Assembly: GCA_031289425.1 (NCBI GenBank)
Contig: JAITPM010000013.1
Coordinates: forward strand, 1 to 33,528
Source of the DNA: Fusobacteriaceae bacterium
Lineage (GTDB): Bacteria; Fusobacteriota; Fusobacteriia; Fusobacteriales; Fusobacteriaceae
Reading direction: 5' to 3'
Length of the DNA stretch: 33,528 nt
In this document: in pieces, positions 15,779 through 24,355 of the stretch
How positions within the stretch are numbered: the stretch's first letter is position 1
Layout: every line of letters starts with the position of its first letter
Position numbers and translations under genes: made by a program
The notes under the pieces: model-generated
What the model was told of the DNA's origin: nothing
Seen by the model: the letters and a program-made list of their open reading frames with translations, nothing else
Databases searched by the model: none

Positions 15779-16042
15779 ATGGCTATAAAAAGCAAAGCGG
15801 AAATAATCAAAGAATATGGAAAATTTGAGGGGGATACAGGTTCTACAGAGGTACAAATAGCTATTCTTACTGAAAGAATAAATCATTTGACAGAACATTT
15901 GAGAACTCACCAAAAAGACTTTCATTCAAGATTAGGATTATTAAAAATGGTAGGAAAAAGAAAAAGACTATTAAGTTATTTGACTAAAAAAGACTTAGAA
16001 GGATATAGAAAATTAATAGCTAGATTAGGAATAAGAAAATAG
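15779..16042 (+). CDS. rpsO: 30S ribosomal protein S15
   Basis: An 87-aa protein with complete S15 architecture: [11 protein letters not shown] near 19-29, H-L-x-x-H-x-x-x-H-x-x-D-F-H-S-R (helix 2, ~36-51, rRNA contacts) and R-K-R-L-L-x-Y-L (~61-68) to the I-A-R-L-G-I-R end. S15 binds the h20-h22 junction of 16S rRNA early in small-subunit assembly. It has its own promoter and a strong AGGAGG SD ending 5 bases before the ATG, and is closed by a terminator starting 8 bases after the stop, so it is probably monocistronic. Length is typical (87-89 aa). Confidence 0.97.
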   Translation: MAIKSKAEIIKEYGKFEGDTGSTEVQIAILTERINHLTEHLRTHQKDFHSRLGLLKMVGKRKRLLSYLTKKDLEGYRKLIARLGIRK

Positions 16043-16049
16043 TAAAATA

Positions 16050-16098
16050 AGCCTATGGAAAAATCAAAATAATGACTTTGGTCCATAGGCTCATTTTT
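16050..16098 (+). terminator. Rho-independent terminator after rpsO
   Basis: AGCCTATGG (16050-16058) pairs with CCATAGGCT (16083-16091) across a 24-base loop, and a T6 run (16093-16098) follows. It sits directly after the rpsO stop. The downstream YibE/F reading frame extends upstream into this terminator, which is one reason to reject that frame's first ATG. Confidence 0.85.
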
Positions 16099-16125
16099 TA
16101 TAAAGTATCATATGTAGGTGATAAA

Positions 16126-17352
16126 TTGAAAAACTTTTTTTTGATATTATTTTTAATTTTTATAATACAACCAATAACGTCCTTTGGAAAAGAAGAATAT
16201 ATAAAAGGTAAAGTTTTGAGAATTGAAGAAGCTATCAGCCCTGATGAGGGAGAAGAAACAGAAATAAAAGAAATTTACCCTATGAGAGTTTTGCTTTTGG
16301 AAGGATTACAAAAAAATGAAGAAGTATTTATAGAATTTCCTGTTTATAATGAAAATGCTTATAACATTACAATAAAAGAAGGAGATGACGTAGTACTCTA
16401 TTACGATACGGAAGAAGAAAATGAAAAGTACTATATTGTCGATGTAGATAAAAGATTTTATCTCTTTATACTTGGAGGTATTTTTATAATTATAGCTCTT
16501 TTATTTTCTCGTAGTAAGGGATTAAAGGGCTTGATTGCATTATTTTTGATTATAATGTATATATATAAATTCTTTATACCATCTATTATAAATGGACAAT
16601 CACCTATAATAGGAGCCGTCATAACGGCAATGCTCGCTTCGATAGTCACCATTTATCTTATGACGGGGTTTAATAGTAAGGGTTTAATCGCTATAATTGG
16701 CTCCATCGGTGGGGTAATTACTGCGGGAGTATTATCGCTTTTGTTTGTTAATAAAATGCGACTTACAGGATATGTCAATACTGAAGTGTTAAATTATGCT
16801 TCGTTGCTCAAAGGAATAAGATTAAAAGAAATAATTTCTGCCGGAGTAATAGTCGGTAGTATGGGAGCCGTAATGGATGTCGGGATGTCTATATCGTCGG
16901 CTCTTAATGAATTAAGAGAAAAAACCCCGAATATCACAGAAAAAGAAATATTTAGATCCGGAATGAATATAGGTAGTGATGTAATCGGGACTATGATTAA
17001 TACACTTATTTTAGCTTATGTGGGTAGTAGTCTCCTTACAAATATTTTAATAAGTATTCAGAGGGAGCAATATCCATTTATCAGAATATTAAATTTTGAA
17101 AATATTGTAGTGGATGTTTTGAGAGCAATGTGCGGAAGTATAGGGATATTAGTGGCAGTTCCGGTCACAGCATTGGTTGCTTCAAAAATGTACACCAGAC
17201 CTAAAATAAAAAATGATGAAAAAATGATAACAGAAAATGAATTAACATTTAGTAAAGAAGAAATGGAAATAGAAGAGTTAAAAATAAAAGAATTAGAAAT
17301 AGAGGATATTGAAATAGAAAACATTGAAATAGATGATACAGAGAATCAATAG
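16126..17352 (+). CDS. YibE/F-family multi-pass membrane protein
   Basis: A ~408-aa membrane protein. An N-terminal signal-like segment is followed by a ~95-aa extracytoplasmic beta-rich region (Y-I-K-G-K-V and following), then ~8 membrane helices from L-G-G-I-F-I-I-I-A-L-L-F-S-R. The core S-A-G-V-I-V-G-S-M-G-A-V-M-D-V-G-M-S-I-S-S and the G-x-D-V-I-G-T-M-I-N-T-L segment are YibE/F hallmarks. The family is thought to be a transporter-like integral protein; its substrate is not established. The C-terminal tail is a run of E-I-E-D/N-I-E-I repeats. Start chosen: TTG 16126 with AGGTGA (16116-16121) upstream; the earlier in-frame ATG at 16072 lies in the rpsO terminator and would spoil the signal segment. 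Confidence 0.82.
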   Translation: MKNFFLILFLIFIIQPITSFGKEEYIKGKVLRIEEAISPDEGEETEIKEIYPMRVLLLEGLQKNEEVFIEFPVYNENAYNITIKEGDDVVLYYDTEEENEKYYIVDVDKRFYLFILGGIFIIIALLFSRSKGLKGLIALFLIIMYIYKFFIPSIINGQSPIIGAVITAMLASIVTIYLMTGFNSKGLIAIIGSIGGVITAGVLSLLFVNKMRLTGYVNTEVLNYASLLKGIRLKEIISAGVIVGSMGAVMDVGMSISSALNELREKTPNITEKEIFRSGMNIGSDVIGTMINTLILAYVGSSLLTNILISIQREQYPFIRILNFENIVVDVLRAMCGSIGILVAVPVTALVASKMYTRPKIKNDEKMITENELTFSKEEMEIEELKIKELEIEDIEIENIEIDDTENQ

Positions 17353-17391
17353 AATAAATAAGCAGTATAATAGGGATGAGAGTGATATAAT

Positions 17392-18918
17392 ATGAGGAAA
17401 AAATTAAAAATGATAATTTTATTTATGTTGACAATGGTTTTGTTTTTATCATGCGGTAAAAAGGACAATCAAATTCAACCTGAAAAAAATACTATCACAA
17501 TTGCTCAGGGAGCTGATGCAAAATCTTTGGATCCACACGCTACAAATGATCAGCCTTCATCAAGAGTAATTTGCCAACTCTATGATAGACTTGTCGAACA
17601 AGACAACAATATGAATATAAGTCCATATTTGGCAGAATCTTTTGAACAACCGGATGAACTTACGACAATATTTAAATTAAGAAAAGGAGTAAAATTTCAT
17701 AATGGCGAAGAACTAAAGGCTTCAGATGTTAAGTTTTCATTGGAAAGAATGAAAGCTTCTCCACAGGTCAATCATATAATAGAAGCAGTATCTGAAATAG
17801 AAATAGTTGATGATTATACAGTAGTAATAAGAACTGAGAAACCTTTTGGTGCTCTTTTGAATCACCTATCACATACGGCTGCATCAGTATTAAATGAAAA
17901 ATATGTAATGGAAGCGGGAGAATCATATAATCAAAAACCAATCGGAACCGGTGCATACAAATTTGTTTCTTGGCAAAGTGGAGATAAAATAATATTCGAA
18001 GCTAATGAACAATATTTTCTTTCTGCTCCAAAGGTTAAAAATTTGATAATTAAAAATATTCCAGAAAATGCGACAAGAGCGATAGCTCTCGAAACAGGTG
18101 AAATAGATATAGCTTATGATATAGATATTGTGGATAAAGAGCGGATACGGAATAATGAAAAACTTGTACTTTTAGAATCTTCTTCTTTTTCGATGACATA
18201 TATTGGATTTAATTGTAATAAAACTCCTTTGGATAATATTAAATTGAGACAAGCGATATGTTATGCGATTGATATTGCTCCTATTTTGGATGTGGTATGG
18301 AAAGGATCAGCAAGTAAAGCTAATTCTCTTATTGGCCCTAATATATTTGGTTATAATAAAGATGCTAAAATTTGGAATAAGGACATTGAAAAAGCCAAAG
18401 AATTATTAAAAGAAGCTGGATATCCCGATGGAATAAAAGTAAAAATATGGTTAAACGATAATCAAGCAAGAAAGGATATTGCAGTAATCATTCAAGATCA
18501 GATAAAAGAAATCGGAGTGGATTTGGCTCTGGAAATGGTGGAATGGGGAGCATTTTTGGATCAAACAAGCAGGGGAGACCATGAAATGTATATTCTTGGT
18601 TGGTCTACAGTGACAGGAGATGCTGACTACGGATTATATCCATTACTTCACACATCAAGCCATGGAGGGTCAGGAAATAGATCTTTTTATTCCAACTCAG
18701 AAGTAGATGATCTTTTAGATAGAGCAAAGCATTCTATTGACCAAGAAGAAAGAAAAAAATTCTATGCGAGAGTACAAGAAATAGCTCAAGAAGAGGTTCC
18801 AACTTTACCTATTGCGTATTCAAATATGAGCGTGGGTCTGCAAAAGAATATTGAAGGATTTATTCTAAACTTTGCAGGACATCATAAAATATTTGGGACT
18901 TCATTCAAAAAAGAATAA
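17392..18918 (+). CDS. Peptide ABC transporter substrate-binding lipoprotein (DppA/OppA family)
   Basis: A 508-aa family 5 extracellular solute-binding protein. The signal peptide ends in F-L-S-C with the lipobox Cys at 21, so it is a lipoprotein. T-I-T-I-A-Q-G-A-D-A-K-S-L-D-P-H begins the mature fold; Y-D-R-L-V-E, L-A-E-S-F and F-K-L-R-K-G-V-K-F-H-N-G-E form the family signature (~80-115). P-I-G-T-G-A-Y-K-F near 183-191 is also typical. The C-terminal W-S-T-V-T-G-D-A-D-Y region would line the pocket, and E-V-P-T-L-P-I-A-Y is conserved. It delivers di/oligopeptides (some members take nickel or glutathione) to the permease encoded next. The GC-rich hairpin after it probably raises its level relative to the permeases. 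Confidence 0.92.
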   Translation: MRKKLKMIILFMLTMVLFLSCGKKDNQIQPEKNTITIAQGADAKSLDPHATNDQPSSRVICQLYDRLVEQDNNMNISPYLAESFEQPDELTTIFKLRKGVKFHNGEELKASDVKFSLERMKASPQVNHIIEAVSEIEIVDDYTVVIRTEKPFGALLNHLSHTAASVLNEKYVMEAGESYNQKPIGTGAYKFVSWQSGDKIIFEANEQYFLSAPKVKNLIIKNIPENATRAIALETGEIDIAYDIDIVDKERIRNNEKLVLLESSSFSMTYIGFNCNKTPLDNIKLRQAICYAIDIAPILDVVWKGSASKANSLIGPNIFGYNKDAKIWNKDIEKAKELLKEAGYPDGIKVKIWLNDNQARKDIAVIIQDQIKEIGVDLALEMVEWGAFLDQTSRGDHEMYILGWSTVTGDADYGLYPLLHTSSHGGSGNRSFYSNSEVDDLLDRAKHSIDQEERKKFYARVQEIAQEEVPTLPIAYSNMSVGLQKNIEGFILNFAGHHKIFGTSFKKE

Positions 18919-18928
18919 AGTTATAAAA

Positions 18929-18948
18929 CGAGGGGGCATGCCCCCTTG
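18929..18948 (+). promoter_or_regulatory. GC-rich intercistronic hairpin between binding protein and permease genes
   Basis: A perfect 16-base palindrome (18931-18946; five G, CATG, five C) extends by a G-T and a C-G pair to an 8-bp stem with a CATG loop. It is conspicuous in this AT-rich sequence. No T-run follows (CTTATATAG), so it is more likely a processing or 3'-protection element that gives differential expression of the binding protein than a full terminator. The next gene starts 45 bases later. Confidence 0.6.
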
Positions 18949-18993
18949 CTTATATAGAAAAAAATAAGAATATTGTAAAAGAGGTGGAAAAAA

Positions 18994-19920
18994 GTGTATA
19001 AGTATATAATAAGAAGATTATTATTGTTAGTTCCAGTTTTATTGGGGGTTTCATTGTTGGTATTTACTATTATGTCTTTGACACCAGGAGATCCAGCCCA
19101 ATTAATTCTAGGTGAAAATGCTCCCAAAGAAGCATTGATGCAATTGAGAATAAAAATGGGATTAGACAGACCATTTTTAGTACAGTATTTAAACTTCGTG
19201 AAAAATGCTGTTCAAGGCGATTTTGGGGTGTCTTACACTACTGGACGACTAGTATTCAAAGAAATTTTTGCGCGGTTTCCCGCTACATTGGAATTATCAA
19301 TAGCAGGTATGATAATAGCCATTGGAATTGGAATTCCGGTTGGAATAATTTCTGCTACAAGACAATATTCATTGCTAGATAATGGAAGTATGATTCTAGC
19401 ATTAATAGGAGTATCAATGCCGGTTTTTTGGCAAGGACTTATGTTAATATTGTTATTTGCTGTGAAATTTATGTTATTACCTTCTGGTGGAAATGAAACA
19501 CTCAAAAGTTTGATTTTACCAGCACTAACTCTTGGAACTTCTACTGCTGCTATAATTACCAGAATGACACGTTCGTCTATGCTTGAAGTCATAAGACAGG
19601 ACTATATACGAACAGCTAGAGCCAAGGGTGTAAGAGAGAATGCAGTTATAAATAAGCATGCTCTTATAAATGCTCTTATCCCAATTATTACTGTTATCGG
19701 ATTGCAATTTGGTGGATTATTAGGTGGAGCAGTATTAACAGAATCAGTATATTCATGGCCGGGTGTTGGGAGATTAATGGTGGATGCTATAAGACAAAAA
19801 GATACACCTACAGTGTTGGCTTCTGTCGTATTTTTGGCATCTGTATTTAGTTTTGTAAATTTAATTGTTGATATTCTATATGCTTATATAGACCCACGAA
19901 TCAAATCTCAATATAGGTAG
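18994..19920 (+). CDS. Peptide ABC transporter permease (DppB family)
   Basis: A 308-aa inner-membrane permease with ~6 helices. The start Y-I-I-R-R-L-L-L-L-V-P-V-L-L-G-V-S (3-19) and M-S-L-T-P-G-D-P-A are classic for DppB/OppB. The EAA coupling loop reads D-Y-I-R-T-A-R-A-K-G-V (~204-214), then L-I-P-I-I-T-V-I-G-L-Q, and the end is Y-A-Y-I-D-P-R-I-K. It forms the channel with the DppC-type partner. It starts at GTG 18994 with GAGGTGG (18981-18987) 6 bases upstream. The stop is 15 bases from the next gene. Confidence 0.93.
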   Translation: MYKYIIRRLLLLVPVLLGVSLLVFTIMSLTPGDPAQLILGENAPKEALMQLRIKMGLDRPFLVQYLNFVKNAVQGDFGVSYTTGRLVFKEIFARFPATLELSIAGMIIAIGIGIPVGIISATRQYSLLDNGSMILALIGVSMPVFWQGLMLILLFAVKFMLLPSGGNETLKSLILPALTLGTSTAAIITRMTRSSMLEVIRQDYIRTARAKGVRENAVINKHALINALIPIITVIGLQFGGLLGGAVLTESVYSWPGVGRLMVDAIRQKDTPTVLASVVFLASVFSFVNLIVDILYAYIDPRIKSQYR

Positions 19921-19935
19921 GGGTGAAAATTAAAA

Positions 19936-20838
19936 ATGGCGGATTTAATTAAAGAAGAAATGATTGAAGAAATGATTGTTGCAAAAAAGAAAAGAAGTCA
20001 GTGGCGTGAAGTATGGCGAAGACTTAAAAAAAATAAAATGGCTCTTTTAGGCCTCGCAATATTGTCGGTATTAATAATTTTGGCAATATTTGCTGATGTG
20101 ATAGCCAATTATGATAGAATAGCAATAAAGCAAAATCTTCCAATTAGATTGAACGCTCCAACAATGGCGCATTTTTTTGGAACAGATGAATTTGGTAGAG
20201 ATATATTTGCAAGAATTGTTCATGGTGCCAGAGTTTCACTGAAAGTAGGACTGATATCTGTATCACTATCCATTATCTGGGGTGGGACATTAGGTTCGAT
20301 AGCGGGATATTATGGTGGTAGATTAGATAATACAATAATGAGAATTATGGATATATTTTTGGCTATTCCCAGCATTTTATTGGCGATAGCTATAGTTTCG
20401 GCTTTAGGCCCAAACATGATCAATTTGATGGTGGCAATCAGCATATCATCCGTGCCGAGATATGCAAGAATAGTAAGAGCGTCAGTTTTGACAATTCGTG
20501 ACCAAGAATTTGTAGAAGCAGCTAGAGCAATAGGTGCCAGCAATGCCAGGATAATATATAGACACATTATCCCCAATGTATTGGCTCCTGTAATCGTACA
20601 AGGTACTTTAGGAGTTGCAAGTGCTATTTTGTCTACTGCCGGATTAAGTTTTATAGGATTGGGAATACAACCACCTGCACCGGAATGGGGTAACATGTTA
20701 TCCGGAGGCAGACAATACTTAAGAACTGCTTGGTGGGTAACTACATTTCCGGGAGTTACTATTATGATAACAATATTTGCATTAAATTTGCTTGGTGATG
20801 GGTTGAGAGATGCTCTTGATCCTAGGTTAAAACAATAA
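19936..20838 (+). CDS. Peptide ABC transporter permease (DppC family)
   Basis: A 300-aa second permease subunit. A cytoplasmic N-terminal segment with W-R-R-L-K-K-N-K-M-A-L-L-G-L (~27-40) matches the OppC N-terminal domain; H-F-F-G-T-D-E-F-G-R-D-I-F-A-R (~74-88) is the strongest DppC/OppC signature. The EAA loop is E-F-V-E-A-A-R-A-I-G-A-S (~193-204). I-G-L-G-I-Q-P-P-x-P-E-W-G-N-M-L (~241-256) and the D-A-L-D-P-R-L end complete it. It pairs with the preceding DppB-type subunit and the two ATPases. Confidence 0.94.
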   Translation: MADLIKEEMIEEMIVAKKKRSQWREVWRRLKKNKMALLGLAILSVLIILAIFADVIANYDRIAIKQNLPIRLNAPTMAHFFGTDEFGRDIFARIVHGARVSLKVGLISVSLSIIWGGTLGSIAGYYGGRLDNTIMRIMDIFLAIPSILLAIAIVSALGPNMINLMVAISISSVPRYARIVRASVLTIRDQEFVEAARAIGASNARIIYRHIIPNVLAPVIVQGTLGVASAILSTAGLSFIGLGIQPPAPEWGNMLSGGRQYLRTAWWVTTFPGVTIMITIFALNLLGDGLRDALDPRLKQ

Positions 20839-20855
20839 TTTAGGAGGAATAATGT

Positions 20856-21860
20856 ATGGGCAAAGAATTGCTAAAAATAAGCGACCTTACGATAGAGTAT
20901 ATTGCAGATGATGAGGTTGTTTCTGCAGTAAATAGCATGAGTATAGAGATACATGAAGGAGAAACATTGGGATTGGTAGGAGAAACCGGAGCTGGTAAAA
21001 CTACTTCAGCTCTTGGGATAATGAGATTGGTTCCAAACCCTCCAGGGATAATAAAAAATGGAAAAATAGAATTTCAAGGAAAAAATTTATTGAATTTAAA
21101 CGAAGAAGAGATGAGAAATATCAGAGGAAATATGATTTCTATGATATTTCAAGATCCTATGACATCTCTTAATCCGGTTATGACTGTAGGAGAACAAATA
21201 GCAGAAGTTATACAAATACATGAAGGCCTGAATCATAATGATGCAGATACAAAAGCTCGAGAAATGTTGGAACTGGTAGGAATACCAGGTGGTAGAGCAA
21301 TAGAATTTCCACATCAATTTTCTGGTGGAATGAAACAAAGAGTGGTAATAGCAATAGCTCTGGCATGTAATCCTAAATTATTAATTGCGGATGAACCTAC
21401 TACTGCTCTGGATGTTACTATACAAGCTCAAGTATTGGATCTTATGAATGATTTGAAGGAAAAATTCAAGACGGCAATGTTACTTATTACTCATGATTTA
21501 GGAGTAGTTGCTCAAGTTTGTGATAAAGTTGCTATTATGTATGCCGGAGAAATCATAGAATCCGGTACATTATACGATGTCTACGAAAATACAAAACATC
21601 CCTACACGATAGGGCTATTTGGGTCTATTCCAAATATGGATTCTGCTGAAAAAAGATTAACACCAATTAGTGGATTAATGCCGGATCCTACTAATTTACC
21701 TAATGGTTGTAAATTTAATCCTAGATGTCCATATGTATTGGACATATGCAAAAAAGAAATACCTCCAATTGTAGAATTGGAAAATAACCATAGAATAAAA
21801 TGCTTTTTATTAAAAAAAGAAGAAAAAATAGAAAAAACAAAAGATGGGGAGTTGAAATAA
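20856..21860 (+). CDS. Peptide ABC transporter ATP-binding protein (DppD family)
   Basis: A 334-aa ATPase. Walker A G-E-T-G-A-G-K-T is at 42-49, the Q-loop is F-Q-D-P-M-T-S-L-N-P (98-107), the ABC signature F-S-G-G-M-K-Q at 155-161, and Walker B L-L-I-A-D-E-P-T-T-A-L-D at 175-186. The C-terminal oligopeptide-transporter domain has the Cys cluster C-K-F-N-P-R-C-P-Y, then C, then a final C near 314, typical of DppD/OppD. It energises import together with the DppF-type ATPase, which starts one base after its stop (TAA 21858-21860, ATG 21862), implying translational coupling. AGGAGG lies before its own ATG. Confidence 0.95.
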   Translation: MGKELLKISDLTIEYIADDEVVSAVNSMSIEIHEGETLGLVGETGAGKTTSALGIMRLVPNPPGIIKNGKIEFQGKNLLNLNEEEMRNIRGNMISMIFQDPMTSLNPVMTVGEQIAEVIQIHEGLNHNDADTKAREMLELVGIPGGRAIEFPHQFSGGMKQRVVIAIALACNPKLLIADEPTTALDVTIQAQVLDLMNDLKEKFKTAMLLITHDLGVVAQVCDKVAIMYAGEIIESGTLYDVYENTKHPYTIGLFGSIPNMDSAEKRLTPISGLMPDPTNLPNGCKFNPRCPYVLDICKKEIPPIVELENNHRIKCFLLKKEEKIEKTKDGELK

Positions 21861-21861
21861 T

Positions 21862-22833
21862 ATGGAAAACGAGAAATTGCTTGAAGTAAAAGGATTAAAG
21901 AAATATTTTAATACTCCCAAGGGTCTTTTACATGCAGTTGATGATGTTAATTTTTCTATAGAAGAAGGAAAGACATTAGGAGTAGTTGGCGAATCAGGTT
22001 GCGGTAAATCTACGACTGGTCGTGTTATATTGAGACTCCTAGAAGCTACAGATGGAGAAATAATATTTGAAGGAAAAAATATTAGAAATTATAATAAGAG
22101 TCAAATGATAACTGTTAGACAAAAAATGCAAATTATTTTTCAAGATCCATTTGCTTCATTAAATCCTAGAATGACAGTAAGTGAAATAATTGCTGAACCT
22201 CTTATAATACATAAAAAATATTCATCAAATGATGAACTAAATAATAAAGTCAAAAAATTAATGACAACTGTTGGATTAAGTGACAGACTTGTAAATACAT
22301 ATCCTCATGAATTAGATGGTGGCAGAAGACAAAGAATAGGTATAGCAAGAGCTTTAGCGTTAAATCCTAAATTTATAGTCTGTGATGAACCAGTATCATC
22401 ATTAGACGTAAGTATTCAAGCTCAAGTATTAAATCTTATGCAAGATTTACAAGATGAGTTTGGACTTACATATATGTTTATCACCCATGATTTATCTGTA
22501 GTTAAATATTTCTCTGACGATATAGCTGTTATGTATTTGGGACAACTTGTAGAAAAGGCTCCATCTGATGTATTATTTAAAAAACCTATACATCCTTATA
22601 CTAAAGCATTACTTTCTGCGATTCCATCACCAAGTGTCAAGAAAAAAATGGAAAGAATCAGATTGGAGGGAGAAATCACATCTCCGATTAACCCAGAAAA
22701 AGGATGTAGATTTGCTAAAAGATGTATTTATTCAAAAAGCATATGTAAGGATTCCAATCCGGGATTGCTCGAAGCAGAAGCAGGCCATTTTTATTCTTGT
22801 TTGATGGCAAAAGAATTGGGATTTACTGAATAA
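21862..22833 (+). CDS. Peptide ABC transporter ATP-binding protein (DppF family)
   Basis: A 323-aa ATPase. Walker A G-E-S-G-C-G-K-S is at 43-50, Q-loop F-Q-D-P-F-A-S-L-N-P at 93-102, Walker B F-I-V-C-D-E-P-V-S-S-L-D at 171-182, with the C-terminal Cys-rich segment (C-R-F-A-K-R-C) of the oligopeptide group. The signature is L-D-G-G-R-R-Q-R (151-158) rather than the usual L/F-S-G-G-Q-R-Q-R, so the serine contacting the ATP gamma-phosphate is replaced by Asp. The partner DppD has the canonical motif, so asymmetric ATP sites are likely. It closes the five-gene importer; the M20 amidohydrolase begins 79 bases later. Confidence 0.94.
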   Translation: MENEKLLEVKGLKKYFNTPKGLLHAVDDVNFSIEEGKTLGVVGESGCGKSTTGRVILRLLEATDGEIIFEGKNIRNYNKSQMITVRQKMQIIFQDPFASLNPRMTVSEIIAEPLIIHKKYSSNDELNNKVKKLMTTVGLSDRLVNTYPHELDGGRRQRIGIARALALNPKFIVCDEPVSSLDVSIQAQVLNLMQDLQDEFGLTYMFITHDLSVVKYFSDDIAVMYLGQLVEKAPSDVLFKKPIHPYTKALLSAIPSPSVKKKMERIRLEGEITSPINPEKGCRFAKRCIYSKSICKDSNPGLLEAEAGHFYSCLMAKELGFTE

Positions 22834-22912
22834 TATTACACTCCGCAAATGATAATTCATCACAATATAAATTTACTTACAAAAATATTATAGTATACAA
22901 TAAGGAGGAAAT

Positions 22913-24313
22913 ATGGGACAAAAAAGCATTCAGGAAGTAGCTAAAAATATTTGGGAATATGCAGAAATAAGATTCGAAGAACATAAATCGGCAAGAGAAT
23001 TGGCAGATTATGCTGCAAATTTGGGATTTAAAGTAGAATTTGGAATAGGCGGCTTAAAAACTGCTTTTAAAGCTACATATGGTAGTGGACATCCTGTAAT
23101 TGCTATTCTGGGAGAATATGATTCTTTGCAAGGATTATCACAAAAAGAAGATACAGCTCATAAAGAAAAAGGAAACCAAGAAAACAACGGTCATGGATGC
23201 GGACATCATCTATTGGGCAGTGGTGCTATGATGGGGGCTGAAATTGCAAAAGAATATATGGAAAAAAACAACCTTAAGGGGACAATAGTATATTATGGAT
23301 GTCCTGCGGAAGAAGGTGGCTCCGGAAAAACATGGATGATAAAAAATGGAGAATTTCAAGATGTAGATGTTGCTTTGACTTGGCATCCATTTCCATATAA
23401 TGGTATTTTTTCAATGCCTACTTTAGCAAATTATCAAGCATATTTTAGATTTGAGGGAAAAGGTTCCCATGCGGCAGCAAGTCCTCATTTAGGTAGAAGT
23501 GCATTGGATGCAGTCGAGCTTATGAATGTAGGTTGTAATTTTTTGAGAGAACATATAATTCAAGAGGCAAGACTTCACTATGCTATAACGAATACGGGTG
23601 GTATTTCTCCAAATGTAGTGCAACCTGATGCTGAAGTATTGTATCTGATGAGAGCTCCAAAACTCAAACAAGTAGATGAAATATTTGAAAGAGTATGTGA
23701 TATTGCCAGAGGAGCAGCATTGATGACAGGTACCAAGGTAAAAATGCTTTTTGATAAAGGTGCAAGTGAATATAAAGGAAACAAAGAAGTAGAAAAAGTA
23801 TTATATAAAAATATGGTAAAATTTGATAATATAAAATATACTGATGAAGAAATACAATATGCCAAAAAATTTAAAGATACTTTAAATGAAAATGAAATTA
23901 CATCAGAATTTGGATGGATTTCAATAGCGGCAGGAGATAAATGGGATAGTATAAAAGAAATGATGTTAAAAGAATATATTTTTAGAGGGACAATACCGTA
24001 TGATGAAAATTTTAATAGGTTATTGCCCGGATCGACAGATGTTGGAGATGTGAGTAAAATTACTCCAACAGGTCAGATAGCGACAGCATGTTATGCAATA
24101 GGAACACCGGGTCATTCTTGGCAAAATGTAGCACAGGGGAAAAGTAGTATTGCTATGAAGGGAATGGAATTTGCTGGTAAAGTAATAGGTCAGACTGCAA
24201 TTGATATTTTAATGGACAAAGATTTATTTGAAAAAATAAGAAAAGATTTTGAAAAAAATAGAGAAGAATACGGATCTCCAATAAAATATGAAACAAATCC
24301 TATTGATTTATAA
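22913..24313 (+). CDS. M20-family amidohydrolase (AbgB/aminoacylase-like)
   Basis: A 466-aa M20D-type metallohydrolase. A-I-L-G-E-Y-D-S-L (64-72) and N-G-H-G-C-G-H-H-L-L-G (92-102) carry the Cys/His metal ligands. P-A-E-E-G-G-S-G-K-T (131-140) has the catalytic Glu pair, and H158 and the later P-G-S-T-D-V-G-D-V-S segment supply further ligands. The dimerisation (lid) domain with G-S-H-A-A-A-S-P (~184-191) is present. Its length and the N-G-H-G-C-G-H motif fit E. coli AbgB (p-aminobenzoyl-glutamate hydrolase subunit); no AbgA-like partner is encoded in the window. There is no signal peptide, so it is cytoplasmic. Position just after a peptide importer suggests hydrolysis of imported N-acyl-amino acids or dipeptides. 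The exact substrate is not determinable. The SD is AAGGAGG. Confidence 0.88.
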   Translation: MGQKSIQEVAKNIWEYAEIRFEEHKSARELADYAANLGFKVEFGIGGLKTAFKATYGSGHPVIAILGEYDSLQGLSQKEDTAHKEKGNQENNGHGCGHHLLGSGAMMGAEIAKEYMEKNNLKGTIVYYGCPAEEGGSGKTWMIKNGEFQDVDVALTWHPFPYNGIFSMPTLANYQAYFRFEGKGSHAAASPHLGRSALDAVELMNVGCNFLREHIIQEARLHYAITNTGGISPNVVQPDAEVLYLMRAPKLKQVDEIFERVCDIARGAALMTGTKVKMLFDKGASEYKGNKEVEKVLYKNMVKFDNIKYTDEEIQYAKKFKDTLNENEITSEFGWISIAAGDKWDSIKEMMLKEYIFRGTIPYDENFNRLLPGSTDVGDVSKITPTGQIATACYAIGTPGHSWQNVAQGKSSIAMKGMEFAGKVIGQTAIDILMDKDLFEKIRKDFEKNREEYGSPIKYETNPIDL

Positions 24314-24355
24314 AAATTTTATAGTATTTATTGATAAAAATGGAGATAAAGTTTT

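Noticed and set aside
16072-16125. ATG 16072 as start of the YibE/F gene
   Set aside because: It lies inside the rpsO terminator loop, has no SD, and adds a charged prefix before the signal segment; TTG 16126 has AGGTGA upstream.
22872-22901. TTTACT/TATACA promoter just before the M20 amidohydrolase
   Set aside because: The predicted start would fall on or past the SD, leaving no usable ribosome-binding site; read-through from the importer genes is simpler.
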